Below are positions 14,898 through 24,272 of a DNA stretch of 64,000 nucleotides, piece after piece; positions within the stretch are counted from its first letter, which is position 1, and each line of letters opens with the position of its first letter. Source of the stretch: Mesobacillus maritimus. Its GTDB lineage: Bacteria > Bacillota > Bacilli > Bacillales > Cytobacillaceae. The notes below the pieces were generated by a model. The model saw only the letters and a program-made list of their open reading frames with translations, was not told the DNA's origin and did no database searches. The stretch spans positions 62,001 through 126,000 of the forward strand of contig NZ_JACWFH010000024.1 in assembly GCF_019749255.1 (NCBI RefSeq), read 5' to 3'. The position numbers and the translations under genes are program-made.

Positions 14898-15872
14898 ATG
14901 TCAAATATCCCAGATATACTCAAAGGTCTAAGAATTCCGGTTATTGGTTCCCCCTTGTTCATTATTAGCAATCCAAAGCTTGTGATTGAGCAATGTAAGG
15001 CCGGTATTGTTGGTTCGATGCCTGCGCTGAATGCAAGACCCGTTTCACAACTTGATGAGTGGCTGGCTGAGATTACAGAGGAACTAGCAGACTATAATGC
15101 TCGCAATCCTGAGCGGCCTGCGGCACCATTTGCTATCAATCAGATTGTCCATAAATCGAATGATCGACTTGAACAAGATATGGAATTATGTGCAAAGTAT
15201 AAAGTTCCAATTATCATTTCTTCTCTTGGAGCACGTGAAGAAATCAATGTGGCAGCTCATAGCTATGGTGGGGTTGTGTTACATGACGTGATCAATAACA
15301 AATATGCCCATAAAGCGATCGAAAAAGGAGCAGATGGTTTGATTGCTGTTGCCGCAGGTGCAGGTGGTCATGCAGGCGATAAAAGCCCGTTTGCACTGGT
15401 CCAAGAAATTCGCGAGTGGTTTGATGGTCCGCTTGCCTTGTCTGGCTCGATTGCAAATGGAAACGCTGTCTTAGCGGCACAAGCGCTGGGAGCTGATTTT
15501 GCATATATCGGTTCACCTTTCATCGCAACACATGAAGCTCGTGCTGCGGAGGACTATAAAAAAGCAATCGTAGAAAGCACATCAGATGACATCGTTTATA
15601 GCAATCTCTTTACAGGGGTTCATGGAAACTACCTGGCACCGTCAATCCGTGCCGCAGGTTTAGACCCTAATGCACTTCCTGAGAGTGACCCTTCTAAAAT
15701 GAACTTTGGTGGCGAAGGAAAGGCTAAAGCCTGGAAAGATATTTGGGGAAGTGGTCAAGGAATTGGCGCAGTAAAAGAGATTACGAGCGCAGCTGAATAC
15801 GTTGATAAACTTCACCGTGAATATACAGAGGCAAGAGAAAGATTGATTCAATCTACACAAGTGTTCGCATAA
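14898..15872 (+). CDS. Nitronate monooxygenase (2-nitropropane dioxygenase family)
   Basis: A 324-residue TIM-barrel FMN enzyme. IPVIGSPLFIISNPKLV at the N-terminus and AAGAGGHAGDKSPFALVQEI, LSGSIANGNAVLAAQALGADFAYIGS carry the FMN-phosphate and active-site features of the family. The His in GGHAG is the usual catalytic base. Members oxidise alkyl nitronates or propionate-3-nitronate. ATG 14898 follows GGAGGAAAAGG; an in-frame ATG at 14880 overlaps the ribosome binding site. It is followed by an Old Yellow Enzyme gene, possibly in one operon for electrophile or nitro-compound detoxification. Confidence 0.9.
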   Translation: MSNIPDILKGLRIPVIGSPLFIISNPKLVIEQCKAGIVGSMPALNARPVSQLDEWLAEITEELADYNARNPERPAAPFAINQIVHKSNDRLEQDMELCAKYKVPIIISSLGAREEINVAAHSYGGVVLHDVINNKYAHKAIEKGADGLIAVAAGAGGHAGDKSPFALVQEIREWFDGPLALSGSIANGNAVLAAQALGADFAYIGSPFIATHEARAAEDYKKAIVESTSDDIVYSNLFTGVHGNYLAPSIRAAGLDPNALPESDPSKMNFGGEGKAKAWKDIWGSGQGIGAVKEITSAAEYVDKLHREYTEARERLIQSTQVFA

Positions 15873-15918
15873 CACTAACAGAATTCTATTCATACAGAAG
15901 ACATTGGAGGAGAAGCAG

Positions 15919-17037
15919 ATGAGTCAAGCAACAAGGGGAATTTATGCCGCAACTGAAACATATAACTGGGGAAAGCTAAAAGACGGAGAAAATAGCAAAC
16001 TATTTGAACCAGTGGAAATTGGCGCATGGAGTCTTAAAACTCGGACAGCAATGGCACCGATGACACGCTGTTTTGCCGATGATGAGACAGGTGTTATCGG
16101 AGAAGATGTAGTTGAATATTATAGAAAACGTGCCGCCGATGGAGTAGGACTAATTATTACCGAAGGAGTCTTGGTAAGCTTCCGAGGAAAAGGGAATCCA
16201 AAGGTTCCAGGAATATATACAGAAGAACAAACTGAAGCATGGAAAAAGGTAACAGAGGCTGTTCATACAGAGGGTGGCACAATCATCGCCCAGTTATGGC
16301 ATGTAGGTCGACTTTCACATAATGATCTGACGAAGGGTTATCCACCACAGGCACCTTCAGCCATAGCAGCTGAAGGGAACGTTCCTAGGTTTCGTAAGCC
16401 ATATGATACGCCTGAAGAAATGAGCTTGGCCGATATTGAAGAATTAGTTGGACAATATGCGCAGGCCGCTAAAAATGCAATGGATGCTGGTTTTGATGGC
16501 GTGGAAATTCATGGTGCTCACGGGTATTTAATCGACCAATTCAATTCGGATTTTTCAAATCACCGTACAGATCGTTATGGAGGCGACTTAGCTCAACGTC
16601 TTACTTTAATGAAAGAAATTACCAAAGCTGTTATTGATACAGTGGGTACGAATCGAACAATGATTCGTTTTTCAGCTCATAAAAGTGACGCTCCTACTTA
16701 TATGTGGGAGGATCCTGAAAGAGCAATCCAAACGTTTGTTGAAGCATTCAAAGAAGTAGGCGCAACCTTGCTTCATCCATCGACAATGGATTTCAATCGC
16801 GTAATAGCCGATGGTAAAACGATGCATCAACTTGTTCGAAAATATTGGGATGGTGTCATCGTCGGTGTAGGGACATTAGACCCGCAATCTGCAGAACAAG
16901 CTTTAGTAGAAGGTACGATCGATGTCGCAGCATTCGGGCGACCGCTAGTATCAAACCCCGATTTTATCTCCCGTTTGAAAAATGGGAATGATTTAGAAGA
17001 ATATGAAGCAAGAAAACATCTACCTGTATTGGTATAG
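15919..17037 (+). CDS. Old Yellow Enzyme family NADH:flavin oxidoreductase
   Basis: A 372-residue FMN TIM barrel. LFEPVEIGAWSLKTRTAMAPMTR begins the barrel. AQLWHVGRLSH, then GVEIHGAHGYLIDQFNS with the His-His substrate-binding pair, RTDRYGG and AFGRPLVSNPDF are the OYE motifs. The family reduces activated C=C bonds of enones and nitro compounds. ATG 15919 follows GGAGGAGAAG. It lies 46 bases after nitronate monooxygenase and ends at a terminator, so the two are likely co-transcribed. Confidence 0.93.
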   Translation: MSQATRGIYAATETYNWGKLKDGENSKLFEPVEIGAWSLKTRTAMAPMTRCFADDETGVIGEDVVEYYRKRAADGVGLIITEGVLVSFRGKGNPKVPGIYTEEQTEAWKKVTEAVHTEGGTIIAQLWHVGRLSHNDLTKGYPPQAPSAIAAEGNVPRFRKPYDTPEEMSLADIEELVGQYAQAAKNAMDAGFDGVEIHGAHGYLIDQFNSDFSNHRTDRYGGDLAQRLTLMKEITKAVIDTVGTNRTMIRFSAHKSDAPTYMWEDPERAIQTFVEAFKEVGATLLHPSTMDFNRVIADGKTMHQLVRKYWDGVIVGVGTLDPQSAEQALVEGTIDVAAFGRPLVSNPDFISRLKNGNDLEEYEARKHLPVLV

Positions 17038-17050
17038 GTGAAACGACGAG

Positions 17051-17084
17051 GAAGTAGAGGAGAAAACTCTACTTCTTTCTTTAT
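17051..17084 (+). terminator. Terminator after the OYE gene
   Basis: GAAGTAGAG (17051-17059) and CTCTACTTC (17067-17075) followed by TTTCTTTATTT. Confidence 0.75.
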
Positions 17085-17188
17085 TTCCTGATTTATTTGT
17101 AAATATGGCAATAGTGTGAAAAAGGACACAGCGCAATTTTTTATGCTATGCTATTCTCACAGTAGAAAATATTGTGGGGGGAAGAACG

Positions 17189-18364
17189 ATGGTACTCATG
17201 GTAGAAACTAAACCTGAACAAACAGGAGCAAGTATAACCTATTCAAGGATGAATCCTTTTCAAGCAAGAGTGATTGAAAACTTCAATTTAAATAAAGCAG
17301 GATCAAATAAAGAAACGAGACATATTGTATTGTCGTTAGCAGGGTCAGGACTTTCATACGAGGCTGGTGACTGTTTAGGGATTGTTCCTAAAAATGATCC
17401 AAAACTAGTAGCCACGATAATAGAAGAGATGGATTGGGATGGCGAGAGTGTTGTAACGATTAACAAGCAAGGGGAATTACTTTCATTAAAGGAAGCTCTT
17501 ACTTCCTATTTTGAAATTACCTTGCTAAATAAAAAAATTGTCCAACAAGCAGCAGAATTAACAGATAATGAGGAAATAATGAACCTCGTACTTATCGAAA
17601 ATGTACAAATGTTAAAAGAGTACATGGACGGTCGTGATTTCCTTGACTTGCTTCGCGATTTTGGGCCTTGGAAGGCTTCAGCACAAGAATTGGTGTCATT
17701 ATTAAGGAAAATGCCACCGCGCCTTTATTCTATTGCAAGTAGCCTTACAGCTAATCCTGATGAAGTTCATCTAACCATCGGTGCTGTGCGTTACACTGCC
17801 CATGGACGCGAAAGGAATGGGGTTTGCTCAGTTTTATGTTCTGAACGTCTCAATATTGGAGATACACTACCTGTATTTGTTCAGAAGAATAAGCATTTTA
17901 ACCTTCCTGAATCAGCGGATACAGATATTATTATGGTTGGTCCAGGAACAGGTATTGCACCTTTCCGTGCGTTTATTCAAGAACGTGCTGCGCAAAATGC
18001 AAGCGGACGATCTTGGTTATTCTTCGGAGACCGGCATGCTGCGACAGACTTCCTTTATCAAGATGACTTTGGCACTTATCAAGAAGAAGGGGCACTTACT
18101 AAACTAGATACTGCGTTCTCACGTGATTCAGATCATAAAGTATATGTCCAGCATAAAATAAGTGAAAATAGTAAGGAATTGTTTCAATGGCTTGAAAACG
18201 GGGCATACTTCTATGTTTGTGGAGATAAACAATACATGGCGAAGGATGTTCATAATACACTTATTGAAGTTATTGCAAAAGAAGGCAATATGAGCACAGA
18301 ACAAGCAGAAGCCTATTTGAATGACCTTCAAAAGCAAAAGCGTTATCAACGTGATGTCTATTAA
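17189..18364 (+). CDS. CysJ-like FAD/NADPH reductase lacking the flavodoxin domain
   Basis: A 391-residue protein corresponding to the FAD and NADPH modules of sulfite reductase alpha subunit. KETRHIVLSLAGSGLSYEAGDCLGI starts the FAD domain, PPRLYSIASS and NGVCSVLCS bind FAD, GPGTGIAPFRAFIQER and WLFFGDRHAATDFLYQ bind NADPH, and YFYVCGDKQYMAKDV closes the fold. The N-terminal FMN domain of CysJ is absent, so it must reduce another carrier or a separate flavodoxin. No sulfite reductase beta subunit is nearby. It has its own promoter region after the OYE terminator. Confidence 0.85.
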   Translation: MVLMVETKPEQTGASITYSRMNPFQARVIENFNLNKAGSNKETRHIVLSLAGSGLSYEAGDCLGIVPKNDPKLVATIIEEMDWDGESVVTINKQGELLSLKEALTSYFEITLLNKKIVQQAAELTDNEEIMNLVLIENVQMLKEYMDGRDFLDLLRDFGPWKASAQELVSLLRKMPPRLYSIASSLTANPDEVHLTIGAVRYTAHGRERNGVCSVLCSERLNIGDTLPVFVQKNKHFNLPESADTDIIMVGPGTGIAPFRAFIQERAAQNASGRSWLFFGDRHAATDFLYQDDFGTYQEEGALTKLDTAFSRDSDHKVYVQHKISENSKELFQWLENGAYFYVCGDKQYMAKDVHNTLIEVIAKEGNMSTEQAEAYLNDLQKQKRYQRDVY

Positions 18365-18388
18365 TTAAATATACCTAAAGGATTGAAC

Positions 18389-18437
18389 AAATCCCCCATG
18401 AGCGTTAGAGGATTTTCCTGCTCTGGGGGATTTTTTT
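18389..18437. terminator. Strong terminator between convergent genes
   Basis: AAATCCCCCA (18389-18398) pairs with TGGGGGATTT (18424-18433), followed by T residues to 18437. It ends the CysJ-like gene and overlaps the stop of the leftward carboxypeptidase gene. Confidence 0.88.
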
Positions 18438-19437
18438 AATTAAGGTGTCTATTTGCGCATTCAGCTAGAAAAAGTCCGATCATTTTATTTCTCTTCCATA
18501 TGTCTGGAAAAGCATCAAGAGGCAGACTATTCTCCTTAATCAAGGACCCAATTTCAATAGTAAGAGCTGGTTTTTCAAACTCTTGGATAAACCAATCAGT
18601 ATAACCGCCGCCTTGTTGGTAGGAGGCAGGTTCTTCCAACTTATACCCTGTAAGCTCAGATACTTTTTCAGCGATTGTATAATAGTCCTTAGTAAATTCG
18701 GTTGTATGAGTTAAACCCCATTGGTGGTAACCCCAAAAAAGAACATTTCCAGTTGAGTGGTAGGAAACAGCAATTTCAGGTTTAATTTCACGGGTGAAAT
18801 CCACAAGAGCATTAACTTCTTCCGCTTCAATTGGTTCCCTTCCTTTATAAAATTGATAGCTCGGTTTTTTCTGTACCCCTTTTAAGTTTTCCCAGTTGGC
18901 TGGATACTGCCGGTTCAAATCAATCCCATTAAGGTTTGCCTTCCATCTTTTAAAATTCAAAGATCCCTTATTCATTTTTATAAGCTTTGGATGGAGATCG
19001 CTAGGAAATGCATCAAGGCCGTATTGTTGGAGGGTAACACCGTCTGGATTTACCATAGGAACAAACCAAATTGAAACTTCATTTAAGATGGAAGGGCTGA
19101 AACCTTCCACAGATAGGTTTTTTTTATATGCGTCGGCATAGGTTTCAATCATTTTCATAATAAGCGTGCTCGTCATCCACTCTCTTGCATGGTGAGCACC
19201 GTGTATGAGAATGGATGTGTTTCCTTCGCCCATTTTAACTGCCCAAAGGTCTCTCCCCTTTGGAGTCGTCGTTAACGATTTATAGGTAATGAGGTTCGGG
19301 TATGCTTGAGAGAAATCAATTAAATTCTCAGTCAACATTTCATATGTATAGATCTTATCCGTTTCTACGATCTGAGCTTCTGTCAATAAAGGATAGAAGC
19401 AAAGGGTAAAAAGAAAGGACAGAAAAATTTTCTTCAT
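18436..19437 (-). CDS. Secreted M14 zinc carboxypeptidase
   Basis: A 333-residue protein with a signal peptide (MKKIFLSFLFTLCFYPLLTEA). The zinc motif HxxE is at 83-86 in HGAHHAREWMT, with VNPDGV, GIDLNRQYPANW, YHSTGN (third zinc His) and TIEIGS (catalytic Glu), so the active site is complete. Family members are secreted exopeptidases or peptidoglycan gamma-D-glutamyl-peptidases. ATG 19437 is chosen because AAGGATG precedes it; two in-frame upstream starts lack a site. It is monocistronic. Confidence 0.9.
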   Translation of the reverse strand: MKKIFLSFLFTLCFYPLLTEAQIVETDKIYTYEMLTENLIDFSQAYPNLITYKSLTTTPKGRDLWAVKMGEGNTSILIHGAHHAREWMTSTLIMKMIETYADAYKKNLSVEGFSPSILNEVSIWFVPMVNPDGVTLQQYGLDAFPSDLHPKLIKMNKGSLNFKRWKANLNGIDLNRQYPANWENLKGVQKKPSYQFYKGREPIEAEEVNALVDFTREIKPEIAVSYHSTGNVLFWGYHQWGLTHTTEFTKDYYTIAEKVSELTGYKLEEPASYQQGGGYTDWFIQEFEKPALTIEIGSLIKENSLPLDAFPDIWKRNKMIGLFLAECANRHLN

Positions 19438-20075
19438 AATATACATCCTTTTCAACTTAGTCAACAGAGATATTTTGGGTTATGGTCATTCATTTCATTC
19501 AGCTTTTGAATATTTATCGGGTAATCTCGGGGTAGGGAAGGGGTACCGAGCAGAAAGAGTGGAAAGGGAATCCTTATTTTACTATGTCTAAAAGAAGAAA
19601 TTTCAGTTGAAAGCGCTTTAAGAAAAGTGTTGTCGAAAACGATATCTGTTTGTCATTTGATGCGCTTACCTGGGAAATGAATCAGCGATTTAAAGGGAAA
19701 TATTTTGGTCTTGAATCATAATAGCTGAATATCAGAACCTTTGGAAACGTTGTAGTAATAACATCCTAGGAGTTTATGCCTGGGGAAATTTCCTAAGGCA
19801 AAGAGTGGAATATTGTAAGTGGAACTTCTGAGGAAAATAATTAGGGGAGGGATCAAAAAGGTGTTTCTGTCGAGTTTTGGTGTTTACTGAAGGGGATACA
19901 GAAGACTTAGTATGTATTCTAATAAAATAAATCAATCAATGAAAGGCCGGTACCCAATTTGGGAACCAGCACTTTTGCCTTTTAGGATTAATGTTAGATA
20001 TTAAGAAATGAGAAACTAGAGAGTGGTTTAATGTTGAAGTCATAGAAGAAAGGGGATGCAGCTGTCGGTTATTTG
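19438..20075. other. Gene-free stretch with orphan cre-like site and hairpin
   Basis: No supported ORF occurs in these 640 bases. TGAAAGCGCTTTAA at 19608-19621 matches the CcpA cre consensus at all but one informative position, yet no carbohydrate gene follows. At 19942-19983 AAAGGC and GCCTTT enclose the dyad GGTACCC/GGGAACC, a terminator-like structure. This may be the remnant of a deleted gene. Confidence 0.5.
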
Positions 20076-20711
20076 TTATACTGCTTTTTCAATTTTTTCT
20101 ACATGGAGGACACGAAAACCTGATTTCGTTATTTTATCCTTTAATTTTTGGATAACATCTTCATTATCTTCGGATATGGTAAAGGTGAGGCGACGAAAAA
20201 GTTCATTCCCATTTCCAAAAGTATGGGCACCTTCGATATTAAAAGCTTTTAGTTGTTTTAATAATTTTAGGAAAGCACCTGTATGGTCCCAAATTGCAAC
20301 AGTGAAACAATATCCACCTGTTTTCATGCCAAATCCATCACGGAACAGGTCCATTAATACAGAATGAGTAATAATTCCTTGAAATTCCCGATGATCACCA
20401 GTTACGGCTAGAAAAGGAAGGCGATCAATCCTTAATAAGGCAAGACTCAAGGAACTATCTTTATGAACAAAGGATTCTTCCTCATCAATCACCTTCATGA
20501 CAGAATCCTCTGGCTTTCCTCCTTTTTCAAATAAATATTCCAATAAATCAACTTTGTATACCTGTCCTTTGTATTCCTTTGTAGCGCTGTCAACGACTGG
20601 AACACAACGGTATCCAGTCTTTCTTACTAAATCAAGTGCTTCTTTTGTTGTCGACGTACTTGGACAAATGGTTACCTTGTGTTTTTCTACGTAAACATTA
20701 CGGACGAACAT
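20076..20711 (-). CDS. CBS-ACT domain protein, CbpA-like (copy 1)
   Basis: A 211-residue protein. Two CBS motifs cover residues 1-120 (KTGYRCVPVVDSATKEYKGQVYKVDLLEYL and DRLPFLAVTGDHREFQGIITHSVLMDLF). An ACT-like domain covers 135-211 (GGYCFTVAIWDHTGAFLKLLKQLKAFNI, FTISEDNEDVI). This domain order is that of CbpA-type cyclic di-AMP-binding proteins. ATG 20711 follows GGGGGAAAGGG; the ORF is open further upstream but has no other site. It is a paralogue of the gene at 21178-21822, nearly collinear along its whole length. Confidence 0.8.
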   Translation of the reverse strand: MFVRNVYVEKHKVTICPSTSTTKEALDLVRKTGYRCVPVVDSATKEYKGQVYKVDLLEYLFEKGGKPEDSVMKVIDEEESFVHKDSSLSLALLRIDRLPFLAVTGDHREFQGIITHSVLMDLFRDGFGMKTGGYCFTVAIWDHTGAFLKLLKQLKAFNIEGAHTFGNGNELFRRLTFTISEDNEDVIQKLKDKITKSGFRVLHVEKIEKAV

Positions 20712-20869
20712 AAACCCTTTCCCCCTTTTACTCGGTAAAGTACAGTATATATTATAATATTCTGTCTGTTTGGACTTTTTTCCTTTTATTGGATAAAAAT
20801 TTATAAGTGGGGAAGAGGTATGTTTCAAGTAATCTATTAAAGGGTATGAAAATATTAGAGGTGATAGCA

Positions 20870-21046
20870 TTGAAGAATGATTTGGACAAGAACTACTCAG
20901 CTAATAACAGTAGAATGGTAGAGGATATCGAGGCAATGAAGAAGCTTGGCAAGCAGATGGAGCATTTACGAACCAATACAGAATTAAAAGAAGATAAGAA
21001 AGTCCCAGATCCTATACAGGAACAAGAGATTAGTCAGAACAACTAA
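20870..21046 (+). CDS. 58-residue hypothetical protein (TTG start)
   Basis: GAGGTGA lies five bases before TTG 20870, giving LKNDLDKNYSANNSRMVEDI and a charged helical protein of 58 residues. The frame is open upstream to ATG 20807, but that start has no ribosome binding site. It sits between the two CBS-ACT paralogues on the opposite strand, divergent from copy 1. Family is not recognised. Confidence 0.55.
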   Translation: MKNDLDKNYSANNSRMVEDIEAMKKLGKQMEHLRTNTELKEDKKVPDPIQEQEISQNN

Positions 21047-21093
21047 GAAGCGCGTTAAAGGTTTAAGCGATAATAGAAAAGTAGCTTATCAAG

Positions 21094-21138
21094 AATAGCA
21101 GAAAGAGCTTAGGTTATCCCTAAGCTCTTTCTGCTATT
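21094..21138. terminator. Long bidirectional hairpin terminator
   Basis: A perfect 20-bp stem, 21094-21113 against 21119-21138, with loop TTATC lies between the 58-residue protein gene and the convergent CBS-ACT copy 2. Confidence 0.8.
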
Positions 21139-21177
21139 ACTCTTATTATGATTGTTCTCATTGCTTGCGAACAATTT

Positions 21178-21822
21178 TTATAAACTTACTTTTTCCTTCT
21201 CGATTTTTTCAACATGTAAAACACGGAAACCAGCTTTAATGATTTTCTCTTTTAGTTTTTCAATCACTTCTTCGTTGTCTTCAGAGATGGTAAAAGTAAG
21301 ACGACGGATCAGTTCATTGCCATTTCCAAAAGTATGTGCCCCTTCAATATTAAAGGATTTTAGTAGTTTTACTAATTTCAGGAATGCTCCTGAGTGATCA
21401 TAGACTGCGACAGTGAAGCAATATCCTCCAGTTTTCATGCCAAATCCATCACGGAAAAGGTCCAATAATACGGAATGGGTAACGATTCCAAGAAATTCAC
21501 GGTTTTCACCTGTCACTGCTAAAAACGGAAGGCGGTCAATGGTTAACAAAGCAAAACTTAGTGAGCTATCCTTATGGATAAAAGAATCCACACCATCGAC
21601 TACTAGCAAAACCGAATCCTCTGGTTTTCCTCCGTTTTCATGTAGATGTTCCAACAAGTCAACCTTGTAGATCTGTCCTTTATATTCATTTGTATCAGGG
21701 TCGACAACAGGTATGCAGCGATAGCCTGATTTGTTTACTAATTCAAGTGCCTCTTTCACCTTTAATGTGCTAGGGCAATAGGTCACCTTGTGGTTTTCTA
21801 GGTAAACATTTCGTACAAACAT
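21178..21822 (-). CDS. CBS-ACT domain protein, CbpA-like (copy 2)
   Basis: A 214-residue protein with the same layout as copy 1. The CBS pair ends with EFLGIVTHSVLLDLFRDGFG, then GGYCFTVAVYDHSGAFLKLV opens the ACT domain. Long stretches are identical to copy 1 (LFRDGFGMKTGGYCFTVA, NIEGAHTFGNGNEL), so the pair arose by local duplication. Divergence is greater in the first CBS motif. Start ATG 21822 has a perfect AAGGAGG site. Ligand cyclic di-AMP or adenine nucleotide is inferred from the family. Confidence 0.82.
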   Translation of the reverse strand: MFVRNVYLENHKVTYCPSTLKVKEALELVNKSGYRCIPVVDPDTNEYKGQIYKVDLLEHLHENGGKPEDSVLLVVDGVDSFIHKDSSLSFALLTIDRLPFLAVTGENREFLGIVTHSVLLDLFRDGFGMKTGGYCFTVAVYDHSGAFLKLVKLLKSFNIEGAHTFGNGNELIRRLTFTISEDNEEVIEKLKEKIIKAGFRVLHVEKIEKEKVSL

Positions 21823-21910
21823 GATTCTTCCTCCTTAATTACGGTAAATGGAGTGCATATAATAATTATTCGTTTTTTAATCATTCAATCCCTTCATAAA
21901 AAAACGGTGT

Positions 21911-21945
21911 GAAAAAATAAAGACTGCAAAAGTCATTGCAGTCTT
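21911..21945 (-). terminator. Terminator of the serine recombinase gene
   Basis: On the reverse strand AAGACTGCA and TGCAGTCTT form a stem (21920-21945), followed by TTATTTTTTC. Confidence 0.82.
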
Positions 21946-21974
21946 CCCATTAAACGGTTTCGAGATGATCATCA

Positions 21975-22517
21975 TTAATTTTCTAAATAACGGTATAAGG
22001 TTGATTTACTTATGCCAGTCTCTGCTTTAATTTCACTTAGTGTAAACTGTTTACTTTGGTACATTTCAATCGCACGTTGAACGTTTTTATCAGGCTTTCT
22101 TGGTCGACCTGCAGAGATGCCTTTTTGTTTTGCTTCAGATAATCCTTTTTTTGTTTTTTCACTAATTAAGTCACTTTGAAATTCAACTAGATGTTTCAGG
22201 ATGGTTTGAAAGCTATAGCCAGAATCGTTCATGGTATCAATCTTTTCTTTGATTGAAAAAACAAACGCTTTTTTATTATCTATAACTTCAAACAGTTCCA
22301 CTAAATGCCTTGTGGAATCCGCTAAGATGGATAATCTGGTGATGACAATTTTATCGCCTTCGTTAAGCTTCTCCAACATTTTTTTTAATTGAACTCTCTT
22401 TTTAGGGGAGGAATGGTCTTCTGTAAACATGTGCTCGCAGCCAATTTCGGTTAAGTTCTTCCGCTGATTTTCACAGTTAAGATCGTCTTGTGACGGTCTC
22501 ATATATCCAATGAACAT
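21975..22517 (-). CDS. Serine recombinase (resolvase/invertase family) with altered arginine
   Basis: A 180-residue protein with the resolvase fold. MFIGYMRPSQ keeps Arg7 and the nucleophile Ser9, NEGDKIVITRLSILADS is the D-R-L-x-R region, LISEKTKKGLSEAKQKGISAGRPRK is the long helix with conserved Glu and the GRP hinge, and the C-terminal HTH is FTLSEIKAETGISKSTLYRYL. In the D-R-L-x-R motif the Asp is Thr60 and the second Arg is Ile64, so catalysis may be impaired. No inverted target repeats or transposon ends are visible nearby. AGTAGGAG precedes ATG. Confidence 0.85.
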   Translation of the reverse strand: MFIGYMRPSQDDLNCENQRKNLTEIGCEHMFTEDHSSPKKRVQLKKMLEKLNEGDKIVITRLSILADSTRHLVELFEVIDNKKAFVFSIKEKIDTMNDSGYSFQTILKHLVEFQSDLISEKTKKGLSEAKQKGISAGRPRKPDKNVQRAIEMYQSKQFTLSEIKAETGISKSTLYRYLEN

Positions 22518-22692
22518 GGCAAAAACTCCTACTAATTAAACGTTAAAAATAGTATAACATAATCTTACTAAAATAATATTCCCATAATAGTTCCTTTTTG
22601 GGACGAAAGGTGTTAGACTGTTCAAGTGAGTTTTTATTGTCGTTATAGTGATATATGAAATTTTATGAAAATATTAATTGGAGGTATGTAGT

Positions 22693-24153
22693 GTGGTCGA
22701 AAAGATCAAGGCACAATGGTTTTCAAATATAAAAGGAGATGTACTAGCTGGAATTGTCGTAGCCTTAGCACTTATTCCAGAAGCCATCGCCTTTTCTATT
22801 ATTGCAGGAGTGGACCCAATGGTAGGATTGTATGCCTCCTTTACAATGGCAGTGATTATTGCTTTTGCAGGAGGTAGACCGGGAATGATTTCTGCGGCAA
22901 CGGGAGCAATGGCATTGTTAATGGGTCCGTTAGTACGGGAACATGGTTTAGACTATTTGTTTGCGGCCACCATTTTGACTGGGGTTATTCAGATCCTTTT
23001 TGGGGTGTTTAAAGTAGCCAAACTAATGAAATTTATTCCACGTGCCGTGATGATTGGCTTTGTGAATGCACTAGCCATCTTAATCTTTATGGCCCAAGTG
23101 CCACATTTTCTCGGGATTTCAACGATGACGTATGTATTTGTTGGTATCACATTATTAATTGTTTATCTTGTACCAAGGTTTTTTACGGCGATTCCAGCTC
23201 CATTAATTGCCATTATTGCGTTATCTGTTGTAGCAATCTATTCTGATGTGAATGTTCGTACGGTTGGAGATTTGGGCGCGATTACACAAACATTGCCAGC
23301 CTTTTTCATTCCAAATGTTCCATTTACCTTTGAAACACTAGCCATTATTTTTCCTTTTTCAATCGCATTAGCCATTGTTGGTCTTCTAGAGAGTTTATTA
23401 ACAGCTTCTATTGTTGATGATATGACCGGCACTGGAAGCAATAAAAATCGAGAAGCAAGAGGACAAGGAATCGCAAACATCGTGACTGGCTTCTTTGGTG
23501 GAATGGCCGGCTGTGCAATGATCGGTCAGTCAGTTATCAATGTGAAATCAGGTGGGCGTGGACGATTATCTACTTTTATTGCCGGGGCCTTTCTCATGTT
23601 CCTTATCATTGTTCTAGGAGAATTAGTGGTCCAAATTCCAATGCCAGTATTGGTCGGAATTATGATTATGGTTTCTGTCGGTACATTTGATTGGTCTTCA
23701 TTCAACTATTTAAGAAAAGCTCCGAAATCGGATGCTGTCGTTATGTTAGTAACCGTAGGCATTGTTGTTGCAACACACGATTTATCGAAAGGGGTCATTG
23801 CAGGGGTTATCCTAAGTGCAATCTTCTTTGTTGCAAAAATCTCAACCATGAAGGTTACGCAGCGTGAAGAGAACAATCAGATTTCCTTCAATGTTGAGGG
23901 GCAGTTATTCTTCGCGTCTGTTGATGGATTTGTAGATGCTTTTGACTTTACCATTGAAAACAAAGAAGTGGTGATCGATTTTGCAACAGCGCATGTCTGG
24001 GATGACTCAGCCGTTGGTGCGATTGATAAAGTAGTCATGAAATACGGTGAAAATGAGAATCAGGTCAGCATTAAAAACTTAAATGCATCTAGTAAAAAGC
24101 TTGTTGATAAATTGGCTGTTTTTAAAGACCCTAACGCAAAATTATCAGCATAA
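22693..24153 (+). CDS. SulP-family anion transporter
   Basis: A 486-residue protein with about 10-12 transmembrane helices. [33 protein letters not shown] is the SulP signature. [29 protein letters not shown] is the second conserved block, and a short STAS domain (about 390-480, [31 protein letters not shown]) ends the protein. The family moves sulfate, bicarbonate or other anions with H+ or Na+. GTG 22693 follows GGAGGT; an in-frame TTG 22678 overlaps that site. A terminator follows. Confidence 0.92.
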   Translation: MVEKIKAQWFSNIKGDVLAGIVVALALIPEAIAFSIIAGVDPMVGLYASFTMAVIIAFAGGRPGMISAATGAMALLMGPLVREHGLDYLFAATILTGVIQILFGVFKVAKLMKFIPRAVMIGFVNALAILIFMAQVPHFLGISTMTYVFVGITLLIVYLVPRFFTAIPAPLIAIIALSVVAIYSDVNVRTVGDLGAITQTLPAFFIPNVPFTFETLAIIFPFSIALAIVGLLESLLTASIVDDMTGTGSNKNREARGQGIANIVTGFFGGMAGCAMIGQSVINVKSGGRGRLSTFIAGAFLMFLIIVLGELVVQIPMPVLVGIMIMVSVGTFDWSSFNYLRKAPKSDAVVMLVTVGIVVATHDLSKGVIAGVILSAIFFVAKISTMKVTQREENNQISFNVEGQLFFASVDGFVDAFDFTIENKEVVIDFATAHVWDDSAVGAIDKVVMKYGENENQVSIKNLNASSKKLVDKLAVFKDPNAKLSA

Positions 24154-24219
24154 TAGTTTTGTTGATAGAAGAGGGGATTTTCCCCAGTATTCATTCCTAA
24201 TGGACATAACTCAATCTGG

Positions 24220-24272
24220 GCTTCATCCTTGTATCCTTTTTATAGAGTGAATACAGGGATGAAGCTCTTTTG
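24220..24272 (+). terminator. Terminator after the SulP gene
   Basis: GCTTCATCCTTGTAT (24220-24234) pairs with ATACAGGGATGAAGC (24251-24265), then TCTTTTGTTGT. Confidence 0.78.

Noticed and set aside
20711-20870. N-terminal extension of CBS-ACT copy 1
   Set aside because: The frame is open for 53 more codons, but the paralogue starts at the same internal Met, and only that Met has a ribosome binding site.
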